A DNA stretch of 64,000 bases from Alphaproteobacteria bacterium (GCA_016125405.1 WGLW01000032.1:1-64000); one strand, 5' to 3'. Numbered from the stretch's first letter, positions 44,526 through 53,743 are shown. Numbers and translations: made by a program. The notes: a model not told the origin generated them from the sequence alone.

Positions 44526-45062
44526 ATGAAGCTCGACACGCCCGTCCGAACGCTTGGCCCGGTCAACCACCGGCCGCTGAGAGATGCGGTGGCGGCCATC
44601 GACCCCGCCGCATGGAACGAGGACACGCTACGGCAGGACGCCTTCGAACAGCACAGGGCGACACAGTCGATCATCCTCATGTTCGCCAGCGGCTGGCCGC
44701 AGGTGAAGGTCGAGAAACGCAAGGGCTGGGATTATTTCTCGACAACCGCCATTCCCCTGATGATGGAGGCGGTCAACGGGCGTTACCCGCCCGGCGGCAT
44801 CATCCTGCGCGCCATGATCGCCAAGCTGGTCGCCGGCGGCGAGATCGCCGAGCATTTTGACGGCCACGGGACGTTCGACATGTCGCATCGCATCCACATC
44901 CCGCTCGTCACCAACGACCAGGTCGACTTCAAGGTGCGCGGAGAGAACCACAAGCTGCTCGAAGGCGTCGCCTACGAGATCAGCAATGTGGACTATCACG
45001 GGGTCAGCAACCGCAGCGATCAGGACCGCATCCACTTCATCTTCGACTACGCGGTCCGGTGA
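44526..45062 (+). CDS. Aspartyl/asparaginyl beta-hydroxylase domain protein
   Basis: 178 aa. AspH jelly-roll with the iron and 2-oxoglutarate ligands: EIAEHFDGHGTFDMSHRIHI (HxD then H-R-x-H) and VDFKVRGENHKLLEGVAYEI, HGVSNRSDQDRIHFIFDY (distal His/Arg). Predicted Fe(II)/2OG hydroxylase acting on a peptidyl Asp/Asn or a small amino acid. Its stop overlaps the GTG start of the next gene by 4 bp. Confidence 0.85.
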   Translation: MKLDTPVRTLGPVNHRPLRDAVAAIDPAAWNEDTLRQDAFEQHRATQSIILMFASGWPQVKVEKRKGWDYFSTTAIPLMMEAVNGRYPPGGIILRAMIAKLVAGGEIAEHFDGHGTFDMSHRIHIPLVTNDQVDFKVRGENHKLLEGVAYEISNVDYHGVSNRSDQDRIHFIFDYAVR

Positions 45063-45988
45063 CGCCCATACCGAAACTTCTCCTCAGCTCGGTCGTGCGC
45101 GGCTCGCAGCAGGGCGACAGTCATGGCGGCCTCTACCTCGTCGATCCCGGACGCGGCGCCTTCGAGCAGGTGCTCGACTGGAACACCTGCGACATCGACT
45201 TCGAGGGGCGCGGCGCCGATCGCGGCCTGCGCGGCATTGCGGTGGTTGGCGACGATATCTTCATCGCGGCGAGCGACGAACTGTTCGTTTTCGACAGGAC
45301 GTTCCGGATCACAGCGTCGTGGCGCAATCCCTACCTGAAGCACTGCCACGAACTCTGCGTGCATCGCGGTCGCCTCTATCTGACCTCCACCGGCTTCGAC
45401 AGCATCCTGCGCATGGACCTCGCGAGCCGCGCCTTCGACATCGGTCTTCGCCTGCAGCCCGGCGGCGGCGGTCTGACCGTGCGCGTGTTCGACGCCACGG
45501 GCGCGGCTGGCCCGGCGCCCAGCCACGCGCTCCATCTCAACAATGTCCATGTCGATGACACGGGCGTTTATGCCTCGGGCCGCCATGTCCCCGCGCTGCT
45601 GCGCCTTGCGCCGGAGTCCGTCACAGTCGCCGCGCAGCTTCCGCTGGGCACGCACAACGCCCGGCCATGGCGGGGCGGCGTCCTCTTCAACGACACGGAA
45701 AGTGATGTGCTGGCGTGGATCGGCCCGCATGGCGACGTGCGCCTGCCCGTACCGCGATACCCGGACGCCGATCTGACGGGCGTGCAGCTTGATCGCTCCG
45801 GCCTTGCGCGGCAGGCATTCGGGCGTGGCCTGTGTCCGCTGGATGATGGTCGTATCGCCGCCGGATCTTCGCCAACGACGGTTACCATCCACGACCTTGC
45901 GGCGCGCGGGCAAGTCGCCTCCATCAATCTGACGATGGATATCCGCAACGCCGCTCACGGGCTCGCGGTCTGGCCGTTCAGTCCATGA
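45059..45988 (+). CDS. Beta-propeller protein (TIGR03032/DUF4915-like), GTG start
   Basis: 309 aa; start GTG 45059 overlaps the hydroxylase stop. Repeated beta-blade pattern: GLYLVDPGRGAFEQVLDWNT, GLRGIAVVGDDIFIAASDEL, HCHELCVHRGRLYLTSTGFD and HLNNVHVDDTGVYASG. TIGR03032-type proteins occur beside hydroxylases and sulfotransferase/TPR genes. Function unknown, but coupling makes it a probable partner of the Asp/Asn hydroxylase. Confidence 0.75.
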   Translation: MTPIPKLLLSSVVRGSQQGDSHGGLYLVDPGRGAFEQVLDWNTCDIDFEGRGADRGLRGIAVVGDDIFIAASDELFVFDRTFRITASWRNPYLKHCHELCVHRGRLYLTSTGFDSILRMDLASRAFDIGLRLQPGGGGLTVRVFDATGAAGPAPSHALHLNNVHVDDTGVYASGRHVPALLRLAPESVTVAAQLPLGTHNARPWRGGVLFNDTESDVLAWIGPHGDVRLPVPRYPDADLTGVQLDRSGLARQAFGRGLCPLDDGRIAAGSSPTTVTIHDLAARGQVASINLTMDIRNAAHGLAVWPFSP

Positions 45989-46934
45989 TCCCGACGCTGT
46001 CGTCGATCGTGCGGCGGACCGCGCCGACATAGTCCACGCTGGCTGCGCCCTCCAGCGTCGCCTCGAACAGCAGGCGCAGCGCATCGCGCACCACATAGGG
46101 GCGCTCCATCGGAATGAAGTGCGTCGTGCCCGGCACGCGCGTCACGGCCGCATCCGGGCGGATGTGATGGATCTTGGCGTCCGTATCCGGCTGCGAGGTA
46201 GAGTCCCGGTCGGCCTGCAGAACGATCAGCGGAATGCGCTTGCGGCGCAGCTTGCGCACGGCGGCCCACGGCCGGTAACGGTGCGCAGAGAAAACTGCAG
46301 CCTCCCATTCCGGCGTACAGGCCAGCGCAAAGCCGCCATTGTCCTGCCGCAGAACGCCGTCGATCACATAGTCGTCGAGGAAGGGCGCGCGCCACGTCTT
46401 GAAGGCGCCGCGTCCGCGCAGCGACTCCGCGGCGTCGGCGGGCGATTCAAACGAGCGTCGCCGCTTCAGCGCCTGCTTCGACATCGCATTGCGCATGTTG
46501 AACAGGCTGAAGGGCGGCAGGTTCATCCAGCGATAGACGTCGCGCGACAGGATCACCGGGTCCGCCAGCGCCAGCCCGCGCACCAGGTCGGGCCGCTTGC
46601 CCGCCACCAGCAGCGCCACGGTCGCGCCCATCGAATGCCCGCCCAGCACGGCGCCGTGCGGCGCGGTCTGCTCCAGCACCTGGATCACATCGTCGCGGAA
46701 CTTGTTCCACGACCGCATCTTCTTCGGCACGGCCGGCATCTTGCTGCGGCCATGGCCGCGCAGGTCGATGGCGCAGCAGTGCGCCTGCCCGCCCAGCGGC
46801 TCCAGCAGCGAGGCATAGGTGATGGCGTTGAAGCCGGTTGCGTGCAGGAACAGCACCTCGATCGGCTTTACCGGATCGCCAAAGGCGATGCCGGCCGTTT
46901 CTCCATCGCGGATCTGAACCCGAAACCTGCGCAC
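45978..46934 (-). CDS. Alpha/beta hydrolase
   Basis: 318 aa. Typical features: VLFLHATGFNAITYASLLEP (oxyanion region), CCAIDLRGHGRSKMPA, the nucleophile elbow VLGGHSMGATVALLVAGKRP, and late Asp/His VLQADRDSTSQPD, TTHFIPMERP. Last 11 bp overlap the plus-strand propeller gene. Serine hydrolase of unknown substrate. Confidence 0.88.
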   Translation of the reverse strand: MRRFRVQIRDGETAGIAFGDPVKPIEVLFLHATGFNAITYASLLEPLGGQAHCCAIDLRGHGRSKMPAVPKKMRSWNKFRDDVIQVLEQTAPHGAVLGGHSMGATVALLVAGKRPDLVRGLALADPVILSRDVYRWMNLPPFSLFNMRNAMSKQALKRRRSFESPADAAESLRGRGAFKTWRAPFLDDYVIDGVLRQDNGGFALACTPEWEAAVFSAHRYRPWAAVRKLRRKRIPLIVLQADRDSTSQPDTDAKIHHIRPDAAVTRVPGTTHFIPMERPYVVRDALRLLFEATLEGAASVDYVGAVRRTIDDSVGIMD

Positions 46935-46940
46935 GCGCCG

Positions 46941-47720
46941 TCAGCCTCCAAACACCCGTCGCAACTGCTCGGTCGTCCGTTTCGCCGGATCGTGCCGAAT
47001 CGCCTGTTCCTCCTGCGCGACGTAATAGAACAATCCATCAAGAGCGCCAGCCACGGCGTGGTCGGCCAGCCAGGCATGGGCGTCGGTGGCGGGCAACCCG
47101 GCGCCATAGGTGTTGAGCGCCCCGTCCAGCGCCGTCAACGCCCCGGAACTCGCAAGCTCCTTGTCGACATAGGGCCGGAACGCCTTGCGGAGGCTGACCT
47201 CGGTCTTGCTGCGCAGATAGTCGGTCGCCGCCGTGTCGCCGCCGCGCAACACGCCCAGCGCGTCCTGGATGGTCATCGAGGCGATGGCGTCGACCATCAG
47301 CTTGCGCGCGGTCGGCGCGGCGTTCTCCGCAGCGCGGTTCATCCGCAGCTGCAGGTCGTCGAGAACGCCGGACATGCCGAACGGCTTCAGCCGCTTCTGC
47401 GCATCGCCCAGCACGCCGGGCAGCGGGATGCGGATTTTGGGATCGCCGAAATATCCGTTCCGGGCGCCGAGCTGCTTGGCGACGGCGTTGGTCGAAACCG
47501 TCAGCGCCTGCTTCAGCCCCGAACTGACATCGCCCTTCGACAGTTGCTGCGTGTCGCCCGGCAGACGCTGGTGCAGCACGTCGCCGAAAATGCGGGCGAT
47601 GCCGGACTTCTGCTTTGCGGGCGAAGACGTCGGATCGGGCGGCGTCTGCGCACCCGCCTCCGCTGCGGCAAGGCCCGCCGCAAGCAGCGCGATCGCCGGG
47701 ACAATGTATCTGCGCATCAT
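46941..47720 (-). CDS. DUF4197 family periplasmic protein
   Basis: 259 aa with a signal peptide (AIALLAAGLAAAEAGAQTPP). DUF4197 sections: SSGLKQALTVSTNAVAKQLG, DLQLRMNRAAENAAPTARKL, QDALGVLRGGDTAATDYLRS and YYVAQEEQAIRHDPAKRTTE at the end. Helical periplasmic protein, function not known. It starts divergently from the crotonase; 6 bp upstream of the hydrolase on the same strand. Confidence 0.88.
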   Translation of the reverse strand: MMRRYIVPAIALLAAGLAAAEAGAQTPPDPTSSPAKQKSGIARIFGDVLHQRLPGDTQQLSKGDVSSGLKQALTVSTNAVAKQLGARNGYFGDPKIRIPLPGVLGDAQKRLKPFGMSGVLDDLQLRMNRAAENAAPTARKLMVDAIASMTIQDALGVLRGGDTAATDYLRSKTEVSLRKAFRPYVDKELASSGALTALDGALNTYGAGLPATDAHAWLADHAVAGALDGLFYYVAQEEQAIRHDPAKRTTEQLRRVFGG

Positions 47721-47867
47721 GTCTCCAGCCGGAAACCCCGGACCGCCAATTGGACCCGAAACTGACCCCCGCCGTCAAATCTGGCCGTCAAATCTGTCGC
47801 CTGCGGAAGGCTGTAGGGCTAGTTTGCCGCAACCGCCAGCCATGGCCCGCCATCCGGGAGACCGCCC

Positions 47868-48722
47868 ATGCCTACGCCGAATTCACCCTGTTTCGAGGTC
47901 ACAATTGCAGACCGGGTGGCCCACATCGTCCTGTCGCGGCCGGAAAAGCTGAATTCGATGATTCCAGAGTTCTGGAACGACCTGCCGGTCATCGTCCGCG
48001 ACATCGACCGCAACGCGAAAGCGCGGGCCATCGTGATCTCGTCCACCGGCAAGCACTTTTCCTCCGGCATGGACCTGTCGGTCTTCACCCGGCCGGAAGG
48101 CGTCACCGGCGGCGGCAAGGTTGACCCCTACGTCCGCGCCGAGAAGTTCCGCTCCGACATCCGCAACATCCAGGCGAGCTTCTCCTGTCTCGAAGAGGCG
48201 CGCGCGCCCGTCATCGCCTGCATCCAGGGCGGCGCCATCGGCGGGGCGGTCGACCTCGTCTCCGCTTGCGACTTCCGCTTCGCTACCCGCGACGCCTTCT
48301 TCTGCATTCAGGAAATCAACATCGCGATGACGGCCGATGTCGGCACCTTCCCGCGCCTGTGCAAGCTGATGCCCGAAGGCTGGGTGCGCCAGATGGCCTA
48401 CACCGGCGAACGCCTGCCCGCCGCGCGCGCCCTCCAGCTCGGCCTCGTCAACGACACATTCGACACGCACGAGGCGATGGTGGCGCACGCCCTCGCCACC
48501 GCGCGCGAGATCGCCACGAAGAACCCTGTCGCCGTCACCGGCTCGAAGGTCATGATCAACTACGCGCGCGATCACACCACGTCCGACTGCCTCGACTATA
48601 TCGGCGTGTGGAATGCGGCGATGCTCGCAGGCCCGCACATGGGCGAGGCGTTCGCCGCGAAGGCCGAAAAGCGCGAGCCGAACTTCCCCGACCTTCTGCC
48701 CCTGCGCGACAAGGCGATCTGA
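47868..48722 (+). CDS. Crotonase/enoyl-CoA hydratase family protein
   Basis: 284 aa. Crotonase landmarks: VAHIVLSRPEKLNSMIPEFW, AIVISSTGKHFSSGMDLSVF (oxyanion GxHFSxGxD), PVIACIQGGAIGGAVDLVSAC and DFRFATRDAFFCIQEINIAM with the Glu-like residue region FPRLCKLMPEGWVRQMAYTG. Similar to delta3,5-delta2,4-dienoyl-CoA isomerases (ECH1-like). The next gene follows within 21 bp. Confidence 0.88.
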   Translation: MPTPNSPCFEVTIADRVAHIVLSRPEKLNSMIPEFWNDLPVIVRDIDRNAKARAIVISSTGKHFSSGMDLSVFTRPEGVTGGGKVDPYVRAEKFRSDIRNIQASFSCLEEARAPVIACIQGGAIGGAVDLVSACDFRFATRDAFFCIQEINIAMTADVGTFPRLCKLMPEGWVRQMAYTGERLPAARALQLGLVNDTFDTHEAMVAHALATAREIATKNPVAVTGSKVMINYARDHTTSDCLDYIGVWNAAMLAGPHMGEAFAAKAEKREPNFPDLLPLRDKAI

Positions 48723-48742
48723 ACCAGACGGAGGACAGGACA

Positions 48743-49531
48743 CTGACCAGCGAACAAAAGAACGCCGCCGCCGACATCGCCAGCAAGGTCCCGGCCGTCA
48801 CGCTCGGCTTCTGGGTCATCAAGATCGCCGCCACCACGCTCGGCGAAACCGGCGGCGACACCGTCACCATGTCGATGAACCTCGGCTACCTCATCGGCAC
48901 GGCGATCTTCCTCTCCACGCTGGTCGTGCTGGTGATCCTCCAGATCCTGGCAAAGAAGTTCCGCCCCGTCCTCTACTGGCTCACCATCATCGCCTCCACC
49001 ACCGCCGGCACCACAATGGCCGACTTCGCAGACCGCTCGCTCGGCATCGGTTATGCGGGCGGATCGACGCTGCTGCTCGCCTGCCTGCTCGGCGTCCTCG
49101 GCGCCTGGTACGCGGCCGAGCGCACCATCGCGGTCGAGACCGTCAACACGCCGCGCGTCGAAGCCTTCTACTGGCTCGCCATCACCTTCTCGCAGACGCT
49201 CGGCACGGCGCTGGGCGACTGGGTGGCGGACGAGACGCCGCTGGGCTTCGCCGGTGGCGCGCTGCTGTTCGGCGCCGCCATCGCCGTCCTCGCCGCGCTC
49301 TATTTCCGGACGAAGACCTCGCGCGTCTTCCTCTTCTGGTCCGCCTTCATTCTCACTCGCCCGCTCGGCGCCACGGTCGGCGACCTGCTCGACAAGCCGC
49401 TCAACGAAGGCGGCATGGCCCTCAGCCGCGCCGCCGCCACGCTCGTGCTGGCCGTCTTCATCGCCGTCTGCCTCGTGCTGATCCCGCAGAAGGCGGGCAG
49501 CCATGCCCGCAAGGCGGCAGAGCCGACCTAG
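48743..49531 (+). CDS. COG4705-type multi-TM membrane protein, probable CTG start
   Basis: 262 aa when started at CTG 48743, preceded by GGAGG (48731-48735, spacing 7). No ATG, GTG or TTG lies in frame between the crotonase stop and the first conserved segment KVPAVTLGFWVIKIAATTLG; the first ATG (48869) would delete that TM helix. Four similar halves KVPAVTLGFW..., EAFYWLAITFSQTLGTALGD, SAFILTRPLGATVGDLLDKP define this duplicated family. Integral membrane, function unknown. Confidence 0.75.
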   Translation: MTSEQKNAAADIASKVPAVTLGFWVIKIAATTLGETGGDTVTMSMNLGYLIGTAIFLSTLVVLVILQILAKKFRPVLYWLTIIASTTAGTTMADFADRSLGIGYAGGSTLLLACLLGVLGAWYAAERTIAVETVNTPRVEAFYWLAITFSQTLGTALGDWVADETPLGFAGGALLFGAAIAVLAALYFRTKTSRVFLFWSAFILTRPLGATVGDLLDKPLNEGGMALSRAAATLVLAVFIAVCLVLIPQKAGSHARKAAEPT

Positions 49532-49678
49532 CCGCCGCCGGCTCGCCGCTCAGGCGAGCGACCGCTTCACAGGCGAGTGCACCCGCACGAACTTCCCGCA
49601 ATAGAGATATAAACGATCACATGCGGGTTACTTGTCGTCATCTATTCATTGCTTGGCGCTTGTTGGATCAGGACTTGC

Positions 49679-50476
49679 ATGCGCCATCTTATAAATGAGC
49701 GCTTTCTGGAACGTGTCATGCAGACATCACCAGCCAAAAGAGTTCAGGCGGCCATCAACAAGGTGGTTGGTCCGCTCGGCATCCGGGTGGTGCGTAACCG
49801 GCACGACTGGAGCGACACCCAGAACTTCATCCCCCTGAAGGGCACGCTCGCCGCCGCGCAGAAGGCCAGCCTGTCGGTCGGCGACTACATCGACACGGTG
49901 ATGAACAACATCCCCGGCGCCACCCGGTTCATGATCGACTCGCTTCACAAGCTCGGCGTGTTCGACGACGCGGTCGCCAGCGCGCTGGAGATCGGGCCCG
50001 GCTCCGGACGTTATCTGGAAAAGATCGTCGAGGCCTGTCGCCCGGCTCGCTACGAGATCTACGAAACCGCCAAGCCCTGGGCCAACTACCTCGTCTCGCG
50101 GCACAACGTTATCCTGCAGCCGACGGATGGATCGTCGCTCGCGCCCACGGCGGATGCGAGTTGCGACCTCGTGATGGCCTTCAAGGTATTTTCCTCCATC
50201 CCCTTCATGCCCACCATCCGCTACTGGCTGGAGATGCAGCGCGTGACGCGCCCGGGCGGACGCATCGTGTTCGACGTCATGACGGAAGACTGCCTGCCGC
50301 CGGGCGCCATCGCCACATGGGCGGCGTCCGGCATCAACAACGGCGCCTATCCGGCAGTCATGCCACGCAGGCCGATGCTCGCCCTGTTCGACACTGCTGG
50401 GTTCGCTCTGGTCGGATCGTTCCGCGCGCCGATGGGCGTGGGCCAGACCGAAACCTTCGTGTTCCGCAAGACCTGA
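49679..50476 (+). CDS. Class I SAM-dependent methyltransferase
   Basis: 265 aa if started at ATG 49679 (AGGA nearby); Met at 49718 is the alternative. Motif I is SALEIGPGSGRYLEKIVEAC, then ARYEIYETAKPWANYLVSRH; motif II-like DASCDLVMAFKVFSSIPFMP; and late VTRPGGRIVFDVMTEDCLPP. Substrate unknown. A strong terminator follows 17 bp after the stop. Confidence 0.82.
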   Translation: MRHLINERFLERVMQTSPAKRVQAAINKVVGPLGIRVVRNRHDWSDTQNFIPLKGTLAAAQKASLSVGDYIDTVMNNIPGATRFMIDSLHKLGVFDDAVASALEIGPGSGRYLEKIVEACRPARYEIYETAKPWANYLVSRHNVILQPTDGSSLAPTADASCDLVMAFKVFSSIPFMPTIRYWLEMQRVTRPGGRIVFDVMTEDCLPPGAIATWAASGINNGAYPAVMPRRPMLALFDTAGFALVGSFRAPMGVGQTETFVFRKT

Positions 50477-50493
50477 CAACCCGCCCAAACAAA

Positions 50494-50523
50494 AAACGCC
50501 TCCCCGAAGGGAGGCGTTTCTCG
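50494..50523 (+). terminator. Intrinsic terminator after the methyltransferase gene
   Basis: AAACGCCTCCC (50494-50504) pairs with GGGAGGCGTTT (50509-50519), 11 bp around CGAA, followed by CTCG. T-run is short on the plus strand; on the minus strand it is preceded by A6 giving TTTTTT, so it also serves the convergent cytochrome gene. Confidence 0.85.
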
Positions 50524-50549
50524 TTCGGTCTCTTAAAGCCTTAGCGGCT

Positions 50550-50915
50550 TCAGATCGGCTTCTTGGTGAGGAACATCGCCACGTTGGCCTTGTCCTCGTC
50601 GCTGAGCGAAGCGCCCATGCCTTTCATCTTGCCGGTCGTCAGCGCTGCGACGACTTCGCTGGCCTGCTTCTCGGCCAGCACGCTCACCGCAGGCGCGCCG
50701 CGCACGCCCGAGCCATGGCAGCCGATGCAGTGCGAGTTGAAGATTTCCTCGCCCGGGCCCTGGGCCGCGGCCACAGCCGCCGGCAGGGCGGGCGTGGTCG
50801 ATGCGGCTGCAGCGGGGGCCGCCGGCATCGGTTTTTCGGCGGCAGGCGTCGAGGCGCAACCGGCCGCCATCGCTGCGAGGGCGAGGCCGCCCGCGATCCA
50901 TGCAATACGCTTCAT
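50550..50915 (-). CDS. Class I c-type cytochrome lipoprotein
   Basis: 121 aa. Lipoprotein signal (GGLALAAMAAGCASTP, Cys20), Ala/Pro-rich linker, then a cytochrome c domain EEIFNSHCIGCHGSGVRGAP (CxxCH) with a distal Met in KMKGMGASLSDEDKANVAMF. Membrane-anchored periplasmic electron carrier of the c5/c555 type. Its partner oxidase or reductase is not in the window. Confidence 0.88.
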   Translation of the reverse strand: MKRIAWIAGGLALAAMAAGCASTPAAEKPMPAAPAAAASTTPALPAAVAAAQGPGEEIFNSHCIGCHGSGVRGAPAVSVLAEKQASEVVAALTTGKMKGMGASLSDEDKANVAMFLTKKPI

Positions 50916-51160
50916 TCAAATCCCCTCTCTGGTTTTCCGGCTGTCCGCCGGTTTGTCTCGCGACCTGCCCGCGCCTCCGCCCCCGGTGGACTCGGCAGTC
51001 GCGGTCAGTTTGCATAAAACCGCCCGCCGCACCACGCCTTTCCGCAAAGTAACGTGGCGGATCAGGTAGCCTGCACGTTCAGGGGCAGAGGGTGGAATTT
51101 GCTGCTGGCGGTTGTTGCCAGCTGTAACACTCCGCACAGAATGTCGTCTCGGAGGACAAT

Positions 51161-52027
51161 ATGGGCGAGATTGAAACGCGCAATTTGGGGGATAACGGGC
51201 AAGCATATGTCCGTGAGCACCTGGGCGAAGTGAATGTCTTCTGCGCGGCCCTGCTCGAAACCGTCAATTCCCAGCCGGGCGGCGTATTTACGTTGGCCCC
51301 CGCTGGAACCACGGCGGATCGTTTGGCGGAATTCAGAGCGGGTGGATTGTTGCGCGAAAACCAGTCGGGCGCTGGCGCCTTCTCGCTGCCGGACGGCAGC
51401 ACGATGGTTCCGGTTGTCTCCCTCATAGGGAGGCAAGCAAAACTTCTAAGAGAAACCATGATGGCGACGAGCGGCGCCGTATGCATCATCGACGATTTCA
51501 ATCCGCGGTGGGGCGACACCGATACATACTTTGAACCAACTGCATTTGGTGTTGGCGAAGAGACCTATCACGTGCTGACCGCCGAGCACGGCGACGATGA
51601 TTTCGCCAGCGCTGTTCACAATGGAAACGCGCTTTGGCATGCCGTGACCGCCGTATGTCGCGTTGCCCCGAGCATAGACGCCACGCGCGCATCCACCCCG
51701 TCGGAGCTCCGGCGTTGCGCGGCGTCAGCGATCCTGATCACCTGCATCGCCCATGATGGCGAAGGTTTCGTAGCGTGGCAGCGTGGGTCTGCTGGCGACG
51801 TTACGATCACAATCGACGATAAAGGTCGCCTATTCTGGAATGCCGAGGCGGCATCACTTGATGAAGTCGAGAAGCGCTTTGTCGCAAGCGCGAAACTCGA
51901 GCCAATTGCCCATTTAAACATTCAGCCGAAGCCCAACGCTCCGCCCGCCCTTGCGCTTCGGGTAGCTGCTATGGCGCAGAACAGTTTGCCCAAGGGTGCG
52001 TTGGACGCGATTGGTTATACTCAATAG
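51161..52027 (+). CDS. Hypothetical protein
   Basis: 288 aa, MGEIETRNLGDNGQAYVREH. No family identified. Segments DSFSLPDGSTMVPVVSLIGR-like, VCIIDDFNPRWGDTDTYFEP and AILITCIAHDGEGFVAWQRG suggest a soluble alpha/beta protein without signal peptide. AT content is a little higher than its neighbours. It is flanked by unrelated genes. Confidence 0.6.
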   Translation: MGEIETRNLGDNGQAYVREHLGEVNVFCAALLETVNSQPGGVFTLAPAGTTADRLAEFRAGGLLRENQSGAGAFSLPDGSTMVPVVSLIGRQAKLLRETMMATSGAVCIIDDFNPRWGDTDTYFEPTAFGVGEETYHVLTAEHGDDDFASAVHNGNALWHAVTAVCRVAPSIDATRASTPSELRRCAASAILITCIAHDGEGFVAWQRGSAGDVTITIDDKGRLFWNAEAASLDEVEKRFVASAKLEPIAHLNIQPKPNAPPALALRVAAMAQNSLPKGALDAIGYTQ

Positions 52028-52124
52028 CTCAGATCGGATTCATTGGCGGCAAGCGTCAGCCACCCCCCGCCCTCATCTGCTATGATCTCCCCACCACGTC
52101 AGCCTCCGCCTCGGAGACCCCGCA

Positions 52125-52496
52125 ATGGACATTCGATCGACGCTCGTGAGCCTCTGCGACGCCTTCAACGCGCATGACCTCGACCGGATCATGAGCCTCT
52201 TTGCCGACGACTGCGTTCTGGAGATGCCGAAGGGCGACAAGCCATGGGGCGCGCGGTTCAGCGGCAAGGCGGATGTGCGCGCCGCGCTGGCGACGCGCTT
52301 CTCGGGCCTTCCCGACGTGCACTATGGCGACGCCGAACACTTCGTCGATGACGCCGCCAACGCCGGCATTTCAAAGTGGACGCTCACCGGCACGCCCGCC
52401 AGCGGAGCGAAGATCACGGTCCGCGGCTGCGACTTCTATACGTTTCGCGATGGCAAGGTGATCCGCAAGGATTCCTACTGGAAAATCGTCGGCTGA
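52125..52496 (+). CDS. SnoaL-like/NTF2-fold protein
   Basis: 123 aa. NTF2 fold: LVSLCDAFNAHDLDRIMSLF, ADDCVLEMPKGDKPWGARFS, GKADVRAALATRFSGLPDVH and TLTGTPASGAKITVRGCDFY, ending DGKVIRKDSYWKIVG. Small-molecule binding or isomerase fold; function unknown. Confidence 0.85.
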   Translation: MDIRSTLVSLCDAFNAHDLDRIMSLFADDCVLEMPKGDKPWGARFSGKADVRAALATRFSGLPDVHYGDAEHFVDDAANAGISKWTLTGTPASGAKITVRGCDFYTFRDGKVIRKDSYWKIVG

Positions 52497-52571
52497 TCCG
52501 GCGCCACGCCCGAGCGGGAATATCCGCTCCGCTTATCCGACCCACATCCCGGCGCGCGCAGACTGCCGCGC

Positions 52572-53256
52572 ATGACGTCTGCCGCCTTCCCTCCAGCATT
52601 CGACATTCCCGCGATCTGGGATCGCGCGCGCTCGATGCTGGCCGATGTACTGGCGCGCTTTGGCGGGCCGCAGGCGATGGCGTCGCGGCGCGAGATGCGG
52701 CGCGGCGAGCGCAGCGAGATCCGCGCCTGGCTTGGCCCCGTCGAGATCATCGCGCGCGGCCTCATTGCCGTCGCCGCCGCAACGCGCCTGATGATGACAG
52801 CCGAAGGCCTCGCCCTCCTTCGCGCGACGCAGAAGGCGATCCCGCCCGCCCCGCGCCCCTTTCCCCGATCCCACAAACTCACCATCCCGGCGCCCGGCTG
52901 GTTCACCATCGCCCGCCGCTGGTCGCCCGAACCAGACAAGCAACCAGAGACACAACCAGCGCCCGAACCGCCCGAGACAAACCCCGTGCGCGGCGTCTTC
53001 TCCGGCCTGCGCTGGCGCCTTGATGCCGAGGCCTCGCCAAAGCCCTTGCCGCGCGCCTTCCGCACGCTGCTCCTCAGCCTCGACGCGGAACGTCTCGACG
53101 CCGCCGTCTACGCCGCCAGCCAGCGCCGCGCGGGAAAACCAACCGGCGGCCTGCTGCTGGCCCGCCGCCCGCACATGGCCGCACGGCGCCGAGGCGTTTC
53201 ACGCGCTCTACGAACACGCCTGCTCACTCTTCCGGAAATTCGAAAGCTCGGCCTGA
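52572..53256 (+). pseudogene. Hypothetical gene with a probable frameshift near 53175
   Basis: The N-terminal frame MTSAAFPPAFDIPAIWDRAR...GGLLLARRPHM gives about 200 aa; after that the reading frame runs into implausible Arg-rich sequence. Removing one A in CACATGG near 53175 restores the other frame, which ends WPHGAEAFHALYEHACSLFR and stops at 53256. Hence either an indel mutation or sequencing error. No known family. The longer 391-codon frame is not a real extension; its 3' part overlaps the minus-strand hotdog gene. Confidence 0.6.
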
Positions 53257-53318
53257 CCGCGCCTCAGCGCGATGCGTTTGCCTCGCCGGTTCCGCCAGCG
53301 GGGTCGCGGGCGTGCGCC

Positions 53319-53663
53319 TCACCCCGCCAGGCTGAACACCGCCCGCGCCGTGAAGGCCAGCACATCGGCCGAGCGCGCCTCCAGCGACACGAACGCAATG
53401 GCGTGGGTTTTCTTGTCCACCGTCACATCCAGCGTCACCAGATGGTCCGCCGCGAAGACCGCCGAGCCCATCTCCAGCGAAAACGAGTCGAGCTTCATGC
53501 CCGGGCTCGCGCCATCGATCAGCGAGCGGATCGCCAGCGCCGAACACCGTTTCGGCTCCAGCCGCCCCGGCGCGCCCAGCGCAACCGCCTCCACCGTGAT
53601 CGGCGCATCGCCTGCGACATCGGCGTCCGCTTCCGGCCCAGCCCCGAATTCCGCTGTCGTCAT
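53319..53663 (-). CDS. PaaI/hotdog-like protein
   Basis: 114 aa: SPGMKLDSFSLEMGSAVFAA and DHLVTLDVTVDKKTHAIAFV, SLEARSADVLAFTARAVFSL. The last strand pair and the central helix resemble a single hotdog domain. No catalytic signature convincing; function unknown. It lies antisense to the out-of-frame tail of the plus-strand hypothetical. Confidence 0.6.
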   Translation of the reverse strand: MTTAEFGAGPEADADVAGDAPITVEAVALGAPGRLEPKRCSALAIRSLIDGASPGMKLDSFSLEMGSAVFAADHLVTLDVTVDKKTHAIAFVSLEARSADVLAFTARAVFSLAG

Positions 53664-53693
53664 GGCTTCCTCCGGCGCCCGGCCGCCGCCGGG

Positions 53694-53718
53694 TTAAGCA
53701 ACACTAACCGCTGGTTAA
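53694..53718 (+). promoter_or_regulatory. Candidate CtrA-type half-sites upstream of 53744
   Basis: TTAA (53694-53697), CTAA (53704-53707) and TTAA (53715-53718) are spaced by roughly 10-11 bp; CTAA-N7-TTAA deviates from the CtrA consensus TTAA-N7-TTAA by one base. They lie 26-50 bp before the ATG of the periplasmic TPR protein gene. CtrA control is suggested, not shown. Confidence 0.35.
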
Positions 53719-53743
53719 CCCCTCGCGGCTTACGCGGAAAGGC

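Noticed and set aside
46119..47765. 548-codon plus-strand ORF
   Set aside because: Antisense shadow of the alpha/beta hydrolase and DUF4197 genes.
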